NCBI GenBank assembly: GCA_963277665.1
Contig: OY728136.1
Location: 1,979,656,576-1,979,720,575, forward strand
Direction: 5' to 3'
Length of the DNA stretch: 64,000 bases
DNA from: Viscum album
Taxonomy: Eukaryota > Streptophyta > Magnoliopsida > Santalales > Viscaceae
This document shows positions 38,746 through 51,355 of this stretch, in pieces. The notes beneath the pieces were generated by a model. The model was not told where the DNA came from. It made no database searches and worked only from the letters and a program-made list of their open reading frames with translations. The number at the start of each line of letters is the position of its first letter. Position 1 is the first letter of the stretch. Both the position numbers and the translations under genes were made by a program.

Positions 38746-41009
38746 CGTAGGTTTAGTTTATCGGTATACTCAGTAGGTAAAACCAAAATCCCTTGAGCAT
38801 AGGTGGGTAGGAATTCTAATGCCCCGTGAGAAAAGGAGATAAACAAATCACCTAGCAAGGAAACTATCCACCCATACTTCACCAAGGAACACTCCCCAAA
38901 AAACGCAAGTCAATAAAAGTAATAGAAATAAAATATCAATTTTTGGGTACCCCGCAAGACTTTCCCTCTAGTCATTCAAGACATACTGCGTGTCATACAT
39001 CCCCCTCCATTCTGCATGCAGTCCCACTGCCACCCAAACAACAACCTTTTGGGCCACTACAACCAGAGATACGCCTGCAAACACATGGGCCCCCACAACC
39101 ACAAAAAAACCACACCCGCATACACCTGGTATAGAAGAACTACTTCCATTCTCAAAGACAATTTGGCCAGAATAACTACTTCCACACCCGAAGACACCTA
39201 GGCCTCATCCTGAAGAAACTTTGGAAACAACATGCCCGCACATAGCTGGGCCATCTACCACAAAATACCCTACTCTAAGATTCATTGGCTATAATGAACC
39301 TTATTCAATCAAAGCCTACCTGAAATGTCTTGGGATACTCCAGAAGGAGATTAGAAAAGGAGCTAATAACAAGCCACACATAAGAGTGTTGGGAAAACAC
39401 CCTCCCCCACGAAATTAGGGTGTTCGGCAAGAAGTTCTCAACTTGGGTGAGGCGCGAATTAGAAACATAAGAAATAAATTATATATATAGGTAAACAAGC
39501 ACTCATCTCATCCTAGGGGTTCCAAAATCATCCAATACAAAAACACCAATGTTTCTATTCATTTATAAAGAAAAGAACAACAACCACAACTATGACATAG
39601 CTCATTCATGGAAAACAATTCCCCATGGAACACATTTTTATTATCATTTTAAAGAGATTCCATTTAAATAACTCTTTACTAACTGGAGAATAATATACAT
39701 ATCAATAAACCAAGTAAGGAAAAACAATCATGAAAAAATTTAAGCATTCACACCCAGTTCTCTTGTAAAGTCACAACAACAAAAGGGGTCTTTGAGATCC
39801 CACAATGTTCTAGAACCAAACCATGCCCCATCATACGTCACCTCACGACCCCAAATCCACAAACTAATAACTGAACAATAGGGGATCCCATCCCATTCCA
39901 TACCACCTCACAAGAATTAAGCAGAGAAACCATACACATCACCAGAACAGAGCAAGGGAGATTTCATATTTGAACACAACATTTATTTAGATCTGTCTTA
40001 CCATTTGGTTAACTTGGGCGACCACACAAGGATTATTTATTCATTGGGAATTCATTCAATTAGCCGAGTTTACGTGATCAACCAGTTTACATGTTACAAC
40101 ATTTCAATCATAGAATTATCCCGAAAATAAAGGTTCATTAGAGGGAAATAAAGGACCACCAATGACCATGATTTTCAGTGGAAAGAAGCCCATATAATTC
40201 ACAATATATAAGAAAAGTGAAAAGTGTAAAACATCATCATCATCAAACACACCCCTTCATTCTTTGAAAACCATTTATTATCTTTTTTAAGGTTTTGTTT
40301 CATCCATTGTTGTAGAAACATTTTTATACCCACCCTGCATGATACATAGTAATGAGAGACGAAGGAAAAACCCTACCTGGATGATTAACGATCAATGATT
40401 TTCTCCACGCACCAAGAACGGGGGATGCACGAATTGTAGGGGAGGAACTCCGAGGACTCCAAGAGTGATAAAGAAAGGCTACAACATAGGCGCACCCCTA
40501 GATTCAAGAAGGGGGAACTAAAACACACCTAGGAAAGGAAAATAGACCAGCCCAAAAGAAGAAGAAGGTATCCCAGTATGATAAAAGGGGAGATTCTAAA
40601 GTTACGGGATACGAAATATTAAACGGATTTAAATTCAGATTGTGGTTTCACCACTCGGTTAGACAGTTACACATGAAGGGATTAATTTTTATTTAATTAT
40701 TCTCACTGGGGAGGTGTCCATAATAGATATTAGTAAAAGGGGTTCCATTAAAAAGAGGAAAATGTGTAATAGTGGAGGAACTGAAAAGTATGAGATAAAG
40801 GGTGTGAAACTGAGGAAAATGCTACACGTTTTAGTTAGTCAAGGGTCGCCTAGATCATGGGGTATTTTAGATATCATTTATGGGAATAAAATGGTTTTGA
40901 AAGGAATATTAATACACTTTTATGTCAAAAAAACGTTGTGGGGTCGGAATTGAGAAAACTCAAGACACTAGAAAAAAAGGTGTGACACCATTTTTTGAGA
41001 CACTGTAAT

Positions 41010-41285
41010 GGTGAAACTGTAAAGGTTCCATCGTAAGCGGAGCCACCGTTTTAATGTGTGACCATGACAGTGTGACCACTACGGTGCCACTGTCATGTTT
41101 CCCCTAGTCCGGTGGAACATCGTAAGTCATGCCACCATTTTAGTGCGTGATAGTTATGGTGCGACTCATACGGTGCCACTATCATGGTGCCACCGGTTAT
41201 GTGGAACACCCTGAGTGATTCCACCATTTCGATGTGCAACCGTGACTGGTGCCACTATTTCGGTGGAACCATTTGATTGAACCAA
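41010..41285 (-). repeat. GC-rich tandem repeats in EB 3' LTR (U3 start)
   Basis: Degenerate, closely spaced repeats built from GGTGCCAC, TTTCGGTG and GTGGAACA blocks, rich in CpG. They lie within 45-320 bp of the LTR end, in transcription order at the beginning of U3, where enhancers of LTR elements often lie. The partner is 49370-49655. Confidence 0.65.
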
Positions 41286-41329
41286 ATTATTGGGAAACTC
41301 CTTAATGAGTCATTTTCAGGTCCATTACA

Positions 41330-41849
41330 TCATATACCTCTCAAACTATTCTTGCCCTCAAGAATCTAAACTAGACACAAAGAAATGAGAGGGGTCCGAA
41401 CAACCACCTTGAAAGATAACTCTCAGGACCAATCCTCCTCGAAATCTAGGAAAACCACTCCCTCATCTATCTTCTGAACAACCACAGATACTCTAAGGCT
41501 CCACAAAAACATCACCTCAACATCTATGAACATCTCTCTGGTATACTGATCAACTGTTGAAGCACTAATTTTCCTCACCCCCAAGAAACCGCACCAACAT
41601 ATAAATGCCTCAAAATCTCAACATATGGGTTAGTGAGTCCCTTATTCTATAGCCCGATATTATCTGCTTTGGGCAGAACTGATTCACCTGAACGGGTTTA
41701 ATCTCATCCAATAAAATGTGTCTTGATTAGGGATTGGGTCCTCCCCTCCGCAAAGTCAGGACTCTTCACACACATCTAGAGATCAAGGAAAACTACACAA
41801 TTCATACTTAAAAAAATTCAAGAACTACATCACAATCAAGTACAAAAAA
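41330..41849. other. EB 3' untranslated region
   Basis: Between the pol end and the 3' LTR. The polypurine tract should be at its left edge; the minus strand there reads GAGAGGTATATGA, a weak match. No coding signal. Confidence 0.45.
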
Positions 41850-44800
41850 ATAGCAAAAAAACTAAAAAAAACTCTAGGTTTGGGTGCACATCTTTGTCTC
41901 ACAATCCCAGGTACTCTCCTAAAGGCCCCCAAGCCTCCATAACACACAAACAAACTGAATGGTTCGTCCAAGAAGCACCTTCTTCTCATGATCCTCGATC
42001 ATCACTGGTCTCTCTACAAATGTCGTGTCATCCTCGATATCTAGCTTCCCCTAGTCAATGATGTGTGAATCGTCGCATAGATACCGATGGAATGTAGACA
42101 TAGGGAAGACTTCGTGCACCCTCATTAGTGGTGGTGGTAGTGCCAACTGATAAGCCACATCAATGTGCCACAACAACAACTCAAAGGGTCCGACAAACCT
42201 GGGAGTAAGCTTACTCCCCCTGTCGAACCTCCATTTCCAATGTCATGGGGAGACCTTGAAGAACATTTGTTCCTAGACCATTAACTCCAAGGGTCTCCTC
42301 TTATGATCAGAATATGACTTCTGCCGGTCCTAAGCCTCTTTCATCCTCTCTCTTATAAGCTTAACATTCTCCGTTGTGCTTTGCACTACCTCCGTGCCAA
42401 GAACACCTATTTCTCTGACCACATCCAAGCATACGGGTGAGCGACATGGTCTCCCATATAAGGCTTCAAACGAATCCATGCTAATGGTAGATTGAAATCT
42501 ATTTTTGTAGGTAAACTCTAACAGATGAAAGTGTTACACCCAAAATCCCCCAAAGTCCAAAACACATGCTCATAGAATATCCTCCAATGTGTGGATGGTC
42601 TGATCTTTCTTCCCATCTGTCTGGGGATGAAAAGAAGTGATGAGGCATAATTGGGTTGTAAAAATCATGTCTCAATCCTTTCTAGTACCATGAGTTAAAC
42701 TGGGTATCCTGATCCAAAACAATGGACATCAGAACTCCATTTAGCTACACCACCACGCCCTCGTACCTCTGTGCTAAGGCATCCATCGTAGTCGACTCCT
42801 TGATTGCGATGAAGTTGACTGATTTCGTTAGCTGGTCCACCACTATCTAGATAGCATCGCAACCCCCTTGAACTCTAGTTCATCCTATGATGTAATCCAT
42901 CGATATTTCCTCACAATTCCACTCGAAGATATCTAAAGGATATAATAGACCTCCTGGGATGTGGTGTACAAACATCACCTACTAACACATGAGGAACTTT
43001 TTCACAAACTCTACCACTGCCCATTACACCCTGGGCTACCAAAACTGACCCCTAAAACCCTGATATATCTTAGAAACTCTTGGGTGTAGCTCTAGGTTTA
43101 TGGTTTGGAACTCACCAAGTACTCTCTTTCACAATTACACTAGAAAAAAAACATTCCATGAAACAACATTCGATTATTCTCGTCATCCAACAATCCTCCT
43201 GGAGCATCACTCTAGATAACATGATCACGCCTCACATCAGCCTCTAAGTCCTCCCACTAATAATCATCAACCTGTTTCAATAGAGAGAACTACATTGTCA
43301 TCTAGAACAGACATCCTCTACCATTCACCATCCTTGCATCTAGGTGTAGGGAAGCCAACTCCTCCATCACCTTCCAAGCATCTTCCAATTCTGGAACCAC
43401 ATCATTCTGTGACTTCTTAATCAAAGAATTGGCCCCCACATTCTTATTTACTATGGTGTAGGAAGTTTAGAAGTCATAGTCTTGATGAAACTCCATCCAC
43501 CTCCACTGTTACGAGTTTAGGTCCCGATGGGAGAAGATATACCTCAGGCTTTTTTGATCTGTAAATACCATGAAGTGTTCCCCAATAAGGTAATGACACC
43601 ACAACTGTAGTGTGAACACGACTGCTGCAAGATCTAGATTATGGTTGGAATAGTTACGCTCAAGGGGACATAACTTCCTAGACCCATAAAAGATCACCCC
43701 TACTATTTCATTAGTACACACCCTAATCCTTGACCTAAAGCATCATAAAACACCTCAAACATCAGCCCTTCTTCTGGAAACCTCAGCACTGGTGCACTAA
43801 CCAACTTCCCCTTCAGATAACTAAAGCCTTCGTAGAAATTCTCACTCTATACAAAATCATGGAATTTATTTTTCAAGGTCATCAAGGGTGTTGCAAGTCG
43901 AAAGAAGTTGGGCACGAATCTCCGGTAGTAACCCGCCAAACCTAGGAAACTACAAACCTCTACCACATTCTTGGGTGATTCCCATGAAACAAATGCCTTG
44001 ATCTTTGATGGGTACACTGTTATTCCCTACTAGGACACCATGTATCCAAGGAAGTGCACCTCTCATGTATTGAACTTTCACTTGGACAACTTCCGGTAGA
44101 GCTGGTTCCATCGGAGGACCTCTAGATGCATTCTCAAATGCTCGATATTATCCTCATCTAATCTTGAGTAGATTAAAATGTTGACAATAAACACAACTAC
44201 AAACTGGTCTAGATATTCCTGGAAGACAGAGTACATGAGTCCCACGAACATGGCTAGTGAATTAGCAACACCGAACGACATGACCACGAACTCAAAGTGC
44301 CCATATCTACACCTAAAGGTCGTCTTTGAGATGTCACCCTCCTTCAACCTCAACTGGTGATATCCTGAATGAAGATCAATCTTGGAGAACAAGTCTACCC
44401 CCATCAACTGATCAAAAAGGTCATCGATCATCGAGAGGGAATAACTGTTCCGCATCGTAACCCTATTCCGCCTCTAGTAGTCTATACACAGCCTAAGACC
44501 ACCCGCTCCCTTCTTTATGAACATGACAGGAGAACCCCATGGTGACGTTCTTGGTCGAATTAAATCCTTCTTCATCATTTATTCAATCTGAATCTGTAAC
44601 TCCAGCAACTCAAAAGGCGATATCAGATAGGGAACCATCAAAATCGGATGGGCACTATGTTGAAAGTCTATCAAGAACACAAAATCACATTGAGGGGGTA
44701 GAGTCACCACCTTTCCAAGTAAGACATCCATGAACTCAAAGATGATCACTGAGACTTACACCATCTATGTATCCCTCAACTCCACTAAATGCATAGATTA

Positions 44801-45175
44801 CATGGAAAGAGGGGGCTCCACTTGCCGACTGTCCTCATGGAAACCCTGCTCATCGAAAAAAAACTACACGCTAGATGCCCATTTCATAAAACAAAAACCT
44901 TCTTCATAAGAAGTCGATAACAGCCCACATAGAGAACAACTATTCTATGCTTATAAAGACATCATACAGCTACATATGTAGCAAAAGAAGGTCCCCATTG
45001 GACTGATGTTGTCCCAATATCAGTCTACATCCACAAGAAACATGATACAAGCTGGCCTGACATCCGACTAGAGTACTAAAAACCAAAGGAACAGAAAGTA
45101 TCTATGCATCTAGACCCAAATCATGGGCAAGACTGGGTTCAACAAAGGAGTGTGAAGCTCCCGAATCAAGGATGG
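41850..45175 (-). pseudogene. pol: EB pol: protease, RT, RNase H, integrase, chromodomain
   Basis: Replication and integration polyprotein, read downward. Protease: SILDSGASHSFV at about 45145-45180, active-site DSG intact. RT: 44078-44455, with IDDLFDQL, SKIDLHSGYHQLRL, TTFRCRYGHFEF and VVVFIVNILIYS; the two catalytic Asp of FIDD are now Val and Asn. RNase H: 43509-43721, with NLDLAAVVF and TDQKSLRYIF. Integrase: WNCEEISMDYI at 42889-42921 (first Asp kept), then VVDQLTKSVNF, LDQDTQF (second Asp kept) and TIHTLEDIL. Chromodomain: 41900-42000, with EKKVLLGRTIQFVCVLWR and ESTWD. Broken by many stops and frameshifts, mostly at Gln, Arg or Trp positions. Confidence 0.85.
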
Positions 45176-45504
45176 TGCATAAAAGAGTGAAAAACAAGAT
45201 TATCATACATCAAATGACTTTTGGACCTGCTGGAACTACTGCCTCTATAGTGTGCAACTGCCCACGCCCATCTCCCATGCCCCTCTGCTATCAGTCGCCT
45301 CCCCGGGCATGCCCTGGTCAAGGCCCCTAAAGAGCTCTCTAAGGCCATCCTTTTCCTAAAATGTCTTCTCTAAGAGGAGTGTGTTCTCATTGTCCCTGCC
45401 GCTATTGCTAAATGGTCCTATCTAGAAACTATTGCTGCTGAGGTGGGAACTGAACCTACCCACCCCATTGTACTGTACTCGGTCCAGAAACTAACTACGA
45501 AGAT

Positions 45505-46323
45505 GATCACGACTACAACAGATGGAGCATCTTGTTCCAGGCTCAAAAAGAATGGGTGAGGACCAAGAGATCAAAACTGGAACTGCTGGGGATAGTTCCA
45601 AAATTGTTGAAACCTAGATGTCCGTAATGTTGTAGGACTACTGCTAATGATACTTACCTTTGATGAGCCCAACTGGCTCCCCTCTCTCGGCAAACCTCCC
45701 AGTGTGTGCATCCTCTCCACCACATCGGCATTCTTCTAGACCTCCAAATATGTCGGTAGAGTGAAGGGATTATTAATATACTGTAGAGAAGGTCAGAGTG
45801 CCTCCTCTAAAAGTCTCGCTCGAGACTACTCATCTGGAAATAGGTCTAGAACAAAGAAAATGAGATCCTTGAAATTGATCTCTATCTCTCTCACTAACAT
45901 GATCTCCTGCTGAAGGGAGAGTTCCTCATGCCTCTTCTCTACCTTCATCATGGAAGAGATGAATTCCGCCTTGAACTCCCTCTTGAAGTTAGTCCATGAA
46001 ACCTATGCCTACCACTTCTCCCCGAGACAGAGCATCCACCACTGACGTGCTTTTCCCCATATTTGGATTATAGCTAGAGAAAACATGTACTCCGTCGGAG
46101 GCTGAATCAAGCTAAGAGCTATCACAAGCTCGTCAATCAAGTTGTCTTTATCCATGTCTAAGATGCTACCCTTGTACTTCTCGAGGGTCTTCTTCTGAAA
46201 GGAACAAAGTGTCCTCTACCACTGTTCATCATCCTCTTCTCGATCCACCCTCTGCTAATCATCTAAATCTGCCTCTTGGGCCTCGATCGCCCGTACTACC
46301 TGTGGTCACCATCTGGGTGCCAT
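45505..46323 (-). pseudogene. gag: EB gag pseudogene
   Basis: The start ATG at 46323 reads MAPRW, then a stop. Without frameshift but with about six TAG/TGA stops it continues for about 180 codons: EAQEADLDD, LEKYKGSILDMDKDNLIDEL, IWGKARQWWMLCLGEKW, NFKREFKAEFI and KRHEELSLQQ, which follows the capsid (retrotrans_gag) pattern. A zinc knuckle remnant CSICCSRDH is at 45513-45539, with its last Cys lost. The 5' leader of about 375 bp lies between 46323 and the LTR. Gag would form particles and package RNA. Confidence 0.8.
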
Positions 46324-46681
46324 AGGAGCAAGGTAAACAAGGAATGCCTAAGCTGAGTAGTGTATAAGATTTCTTTTAAATTTTTCTTTGACTTTTTATT
46401 TATCTTAAATTCTGTAAATACCAAATAAATACAAGAACACGCGTCATTATGATGAATGTACCTTTCTTAGGGTATCTACCGTGTAATTAGTGTAGCCTCA
46501 CTTGGTCATTCGGTAGGTCTAGATTCCTTTCATCGGATCCTGGGGGCCCTAAAATCTAGTTTCCTAGCTGGTCTTCCCTGGCCTATTTCACACACCAAGT
46601 AATACTAACACCATTTCCCTACCATCCCATGCAATCCTCACTATGCCCATCCTCAGACTCCATCCAATCACTCAACCATAA

Positions 46682-46695
46682 GGCCTCTGATACCA
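46682..46695 (-). other. EB primer-binding site
   Basis: Minus strand TGGTATCAGAGGCC, three bases inside the LTR edge. The first ten bases match the plant initiator-Met tRNA 3' end complement exactly. Confidence 0.85.
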
Positions 46696-47113
46696 TTCTG
46701 TCACAACACACCTACACTTTGATGAGATAAGGGAATGAAAACTGCCATACCCTTATTTCCTCAAGATAAAGGAGAGATACTGAACCCCAAGTCCCACCTT
46801 CAATAGGCCCCGGGGTGGTGACTACCACAAAGGGAACTGAATCACATGTAATATGGAAGGAATTACCATTTTTATTTAGTAGGATTATGAGATAAGATAG
46901 TGAATACAAAATAACACCAAAACTGGAAGTAAAAGTGAAGAAAAAAATAATCCATTCCCATATTCATGATTTAATATAAAGTAATACAATGTACAAGAAA
47001 ACACCAAAGGGAAGTACGAAAATAAAATAAAAACATCAACATCAATGGTCTCAGTGTCAGAGCTAATAGGGTCTGACATAGTCCTCAAAGTCCGTCTAGA
47101 AACCTAAAAGTGG

Positions 47114-47122
47114 TTTTATATA
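47114..47122 (-). promoter_or_regulatory. TATA box of the EB 5' LTR
   Basis: TATATAAAA on the minus strand, identical to 38737-38745. Transcription would start about 385 bp before the LTR end, giving a short R-U5. Confidence 0.55.
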
Positions 47123-49369
47123 CGTAGGGTGAGTATACAATTCTACTCTGTATGAAAAACCAAAATCTGTCATGCACAAGTGGGGAGGAATTCTAATCCA
47201 CCGTGAGAAAAGAAGATAACCAAAGCACCTAGAAAGAAAACTATCAACCCAAACCTCACCATGGAACACTCACCAAATAACCCAAGTCATGTAATGTAAT
47301 TGAAATAACACTTCGATGTTTGAGTACCCCACACCACTTTCCCAAAGGTTATTGAAGACATCCTATGCGTCAGACCTCCCCCTCCATTCTCCCCATAGTC
47401 ACACTGCCGCCTAAACAACAAACTTCCCCCCCCCCACAAAAACAGCTATGCCCCCAAACACCTTGGTGACCACAACCACATATAACCACACCCAAAGACA
47501 CCTAGGAGAGAATAAATACAACCATTCCTGAAGACATCTTGGTTTGAATAATTACTTCCACGCCAGAAGAAACCTGGGCCTCATCCTAAAGACACATGGG
47601 AAACAACCTTCCCATACACACATAGGCCAAGCACAAAAACATACCCTTCCCAAAGAATGCTGGGAAATAATGGACCTCAGGCTGTCATAACCTTCCCATT
47701 GAGTCTTAGGATACTGAAGAAAGGGATTAGAAAAAGCGCTAATAAACATGCACTCATAGGAGTGTTGGAAAAAACACCTCCCTCTATGAAATGGGGGTGT
47801 TCGATACGAAGTGATCAACATGAGTGGGGAGAAAATAAGAAACATAAGAACTAAATTATACATATATGTAAAAAGAACCTATCCCAACCTAGAGGTTCCA
47901 GAATCATCCCATATACAAACACCCTCATTAATAATCATTCATAAGGAAAAGAACAATAGCCACAACTAAGGCACAACTCATTCATGGAAAACAATTCCCC
48001 ATGGAAATCATTATTGTTATCATGTTCAAGTGATTCCATTTAAATAATTCTTCAAAACCGAGCAACTAACAGACATAACCACAAGACATGGAAGTAAAAA
48101 TAGTCAGGCAACAATTTAAGCATTCACACCCGGTTCTCTTGTAAAGTCACAACAACAAAAGGGATCTGTGAGATCCTTGAGGTACTGTACCCAGACCAAG
48201 ACCCAACATGAATCCCCAAACAACCCCAAATCCAAAATCTAATAACTTCACAATAGGGGATCCCATACCCATCAATGTCACCTCACAATAATTAAGCAAA
48301 ATAACTATACATGTAACTGGAACAGAGAAAGGGAGTTTTCAGATTTAAACACACCATTCCTTTAGTTCTGTCTTTCTGTTTGGGTAACTAGGGTGACCAC
48401 ACAAGGATTATTATTTATTGGTGATATATTTAATCATCCGAGTTTATGTCATTAATATGGTTTCATGTTACAGCCATTCAATCACTAAATAATCTAGAAA
48501 ACATAGGTTCATTGGGGAGTAAGAAAAGACTACCAATGACCACAATTTTTAGTGCACATAATCCCATAAAATTCAAAACATATAAATAAAGTTAAAATAT
48601 TAGAACATCATTATCAAACACACCCATTAATTTTTTTAAAACCATTCATTCATTATCTTCAATAAGGTTTAGTTTCATCCATCCCAATAGGAACATTATA
48701 ATAGCCACCCCGCATAATACACAGTAAAGTGGGATGGAGGAAATCCCCTACTTGGATGACAGACGATCAATGATTTTCTCCATGTGCCAAGAACTGGGGA
48801 TGCCCGTCTTATAGGGGAGGAACTATGAGGACTCCAAGAGTGAGCAGGAAAGGCTCTAGCACAGGTGCACCACTAGAATTGGCAAGGGGGAACTCCAAAC
48901 ACACCATGGAATGGAAAATAGACTAGCCAAGAAGAAAATGAATCCCCGTGCGATAAAAGGCGAGATCCTAGAGTTACGAGATATGAAATCTTGAATCGAT
49001 TTAGAGGCATATCATGGTTTCACCATTCCGTTGGATGGTTACACACGATAGGGTTAATTTTTATTTAATAATTATACTCAAAGAGGTGGCCATAAAAGTT
49101 GTGAGTTAATGTGTTTCCTTTAAATAGAGGAAAACGTGTAACATGGGTGGAACCGGAAAGTATGGTAAAATGGGTGTGACACCGAGGAAAATGCTAGATG
49201 TTTTGGTAAGTCAAGGGTTTCCCAGATCTTGGGGGATTTTAGATATCATTTATGAGCATAAAATGGATTTGAAAGGGGTATTAAAATTATTTTATGTCAA
49301 AAGAAACATTGTGGTGGTGGAACTGGGAAAACATGGGAAACTGAAAAAAAAAACAAATGGTGGGACACT

Positions 49370-49655
49370 GTTTGGTGAGACACTATATTGGTGTCACCGC
49401 CCCAGTGCCACTGTTTTGGTGTGCGATCTTGACGGGGCCACCATCACGGTGCCACTGGTTCGGTGGAATACTGTAAGTAGTGCCGCCATTTCGGTGTGTG
49501 ATCGTGATGGTGTGACAGCTACGGTGCCATTGTAACGGTGCCATTGTTTCCGTGGAACACCGTGAGTGGTTCCACCATTTCAGTGTGAGACTATGACTGA
49601 TTCCACCATTACGGTGCCACTTTTACTGGTGCCACCATTTCAATGGAACATTTTG
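49370..49655 (-). repeat. GC-rich tandem repeats in EB 5' LTR (U3 start)
   Basis: Counterpart of 41010-41285: repeated GGTGCCAC, CATTTCGGTG and GTGGAAYA blocks. The order is similar but not identical to that in the other LTR, with block differences that suggest slippage. Confidence 0.65.
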
Positions 49656-49709
49656 ATGGAACCGAATTATTAGAAAACTCCTTAAGGAGTCACTATCTAG
49701 ACCATTACA

Positions 49710-49714
49710 TTGAA
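49710..49714. repeat. Right target-site duplication of EB
   Basis: TTGAA, identical to 38317-38321. Confidence 0.9.
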
Positions 49715-51355
49715 CGAGTTAGATTAAGTCAATAAATAGTAATAATAACTATTTTATAGAAGATTAATGTTTCCAAAAACATGAAGCTTAAGTGAAACAT
49801 ATATTAATTAACAGTTTTATAAATAAAATAATGACTAATTATTAGGAATAAGATAAAAACTACATTGAAGACATGAATATTCTCATAGAGAGCCTCTTGA
49901 AAATGAGGTATTTAGGACTTCTTCTCATCATGGGTTCCCAAACATGAGAGATGATTCTAATGGAGTGAATTTTGGTTGGTATAAATGAAAAGTTTTAAGT
50001 AATGGTGTGGGTTAATATGATTAGAGGAGGATCCTTTTATAGGTGAAATTTTGTGGAATTTTAATAAAAACCCATTACATAATGTATAAATTTTTCATTT
50101 AATGAAAGAAGTACAATTTTTTAAAACATAATATATAAGGAATAATGAGTGGTTTAGAATTCCCTAATCTATCCATTTAAATATATGTTTCTATGATATT
50201 GTTGGTCATTACAATTTATTTAAACCCATCTACCTTATTATATACATAACCACAATAACTATCTTTTACCTTGATAACTTGTTTTTATGCATAAAAATAA
50301 AAGTGAAGATATTGATTAATTTTAATATTCTAATTCCAAATTATAAAAATAATTTATTAGACTTAATTTTTAAAAATGGTAATAATTAATTTTATAATAA
50401 TAAATGTATAACACATAAAAAATTTAGAAAAATATATTTTAAACCCAAAAAATAGATATATTATATTCCTTACCACATAATAATAATTATATGAATAGTA
50501 ATTTTTTCGATTATATATAAATAATACATTTCATTAAAATCATGATTCATTAATGATCAATTTGACTATTAATATCGAAATACCCAAAATAATGAAAATT
50601 AATACTCAACAATTTTTCCCATCTTAATATTAAATTTATTTACTCAAATGCTAATATTTATCTTTAAACTAATCAATTTTATGAATATATAAAAATGAGA
50701 ATATTTATCTTAGAACATAAAATCGTTCTTAAAAAAATTAAAAATTATGAATAAAATTGAATATTTTTGTTATAAAATATTATAAATATTTATTTTTATT
50801 TTTATTTTTTTATAATTTTGATTTATATTATTTATAATCTATAAAAAAAATACCCCAAAAACAGTGTCCCTATTAGGTACAGGTATAACCCATGATCATA
50901 TATTTAAGGGTTTAATATCAAACGAATATATATCCAATGACCATATTCCCAAAGACTATTCATATAATGGTTATATTACACTATGATATATATCATTACA
51001 TATATCTAGATAATAATTAATTCATTTAATTTACTTCAATATCAAAATATCGATCATATTTTTAATGTTTTTTTGTAGTTATAATCATATGTGCGATCAT
51101 TAATGAAAACCATGCAGATAAGGATTTCATGATCATGGCCTTCTTATATACCTGGGTTTTTATTCCTCTTATAATTTTATTTGTGGTGTTTTGTATTTAA
51201 TTATAATAATTTTTTAATTTTTATCCAGAATTATAATATTTTATCTTAATTAAATATACCAGGATTAATTTTAAATTAGTTTTGTGTGTATTATAATCTA
51301 TTGGACACAACATATTTATTTAAACAGAAATACATACAAAAATATAGGTTAATTA
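49715..51355 (-). repeat. E1 5' LTR, right part
   Basis: Continues the E1 LTR after EB. CGAGTTAGATTAAGTCAATAA aligns with TGAGTAAGAACATGTTATTGT at 25962. The end at about 51355 (GGTTAATTA) corresponds to GGTGTTACA at 27589. Confidence 0.7.
50034..50041 (-). promoter_or_regulatory. TATA box of the E1 5' LTR
   Basis: TATAAAAG on the minus strand, aligned with 26276-26283. Now separated from the E1 interior by EB. Confidence 0.5.

Larger units (their letters stand above)
38322..41329 (-). repeat. EB 3' LTR
   Basis: Pairs with 46699-49709 over its length; for example TTCAATAGGCCCCGG occurs in both (38423, 46799). Ends TGTCAT... and ...CCATTACA. Contains TATA-like and tandem-repeat features listed separately. 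Visible divergence between the two copies is considerable. Confidence 0.92.
38322..49709 (-). mobile_element. EB: full-length minus-strand chromovirus
   Basis: Structurally complete Ty3/Gypsy element of 11.4 kb: LTRs of 3008 and 3011 bp, TG...CA ends, primer-binding site, gag, pol in the order protease-RT-RNase H-integrase-chromodomain, and a perfect 5-bp target duplication. Removing it joins two halves of the E1 LTR, which proves the insertion order. The interior is clearly less AT-rich than its surroundings, as expected for the younger layer. Coding capacity is lost through many stops. A different family from EA/E3: its LTR starts TGTAATGG and lacks the CpG motif pair. Confidence 0.92.
46699..49709 (-). 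repeat. EB 5' LTR
   Basis: Starts TGTCACAACACACC, ends GACCATTACA; pairs with 38322-41329. Promoter copy of the element. Short open frames in it, such as the 130-codon plus-strand frame at 49143-49535, run through the tandem repeats and have counterparts in the other LTR; they are not considered genes. Confidence 0.92.
24200..51355 (-). mobile_element. E1: minus-strand chromovirus inserted in LINE-B, itself carrying EB
   Basis: An LTR retrotransposon of about 15.8 kb before EB entered it: 3' LTR 24200-27589, interior 27590-36493, 5' LTR 36494-38321 plus 49715-51355. Orientation follows from pol relics on the minus strand and the TGTAACACCC-type LTR start at 27589. The two flanks (24200 and 51356) are adjoining parts of one LINE endonuclease, which fixes the outer limits within a few tens of bp. 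The exact left end and the target duplication could not be read. The interior is longer than usual and contains two RT copies. Confidence 0.7.

Noticed and set aside
49143..49535. 130-codon plus-strand frame in the EB 5' LTR
   Set aside because: Runs into the GC-rich tandem repeats, is antisense to EB transcription, and the matching place in the other LTR is not open for the same length.
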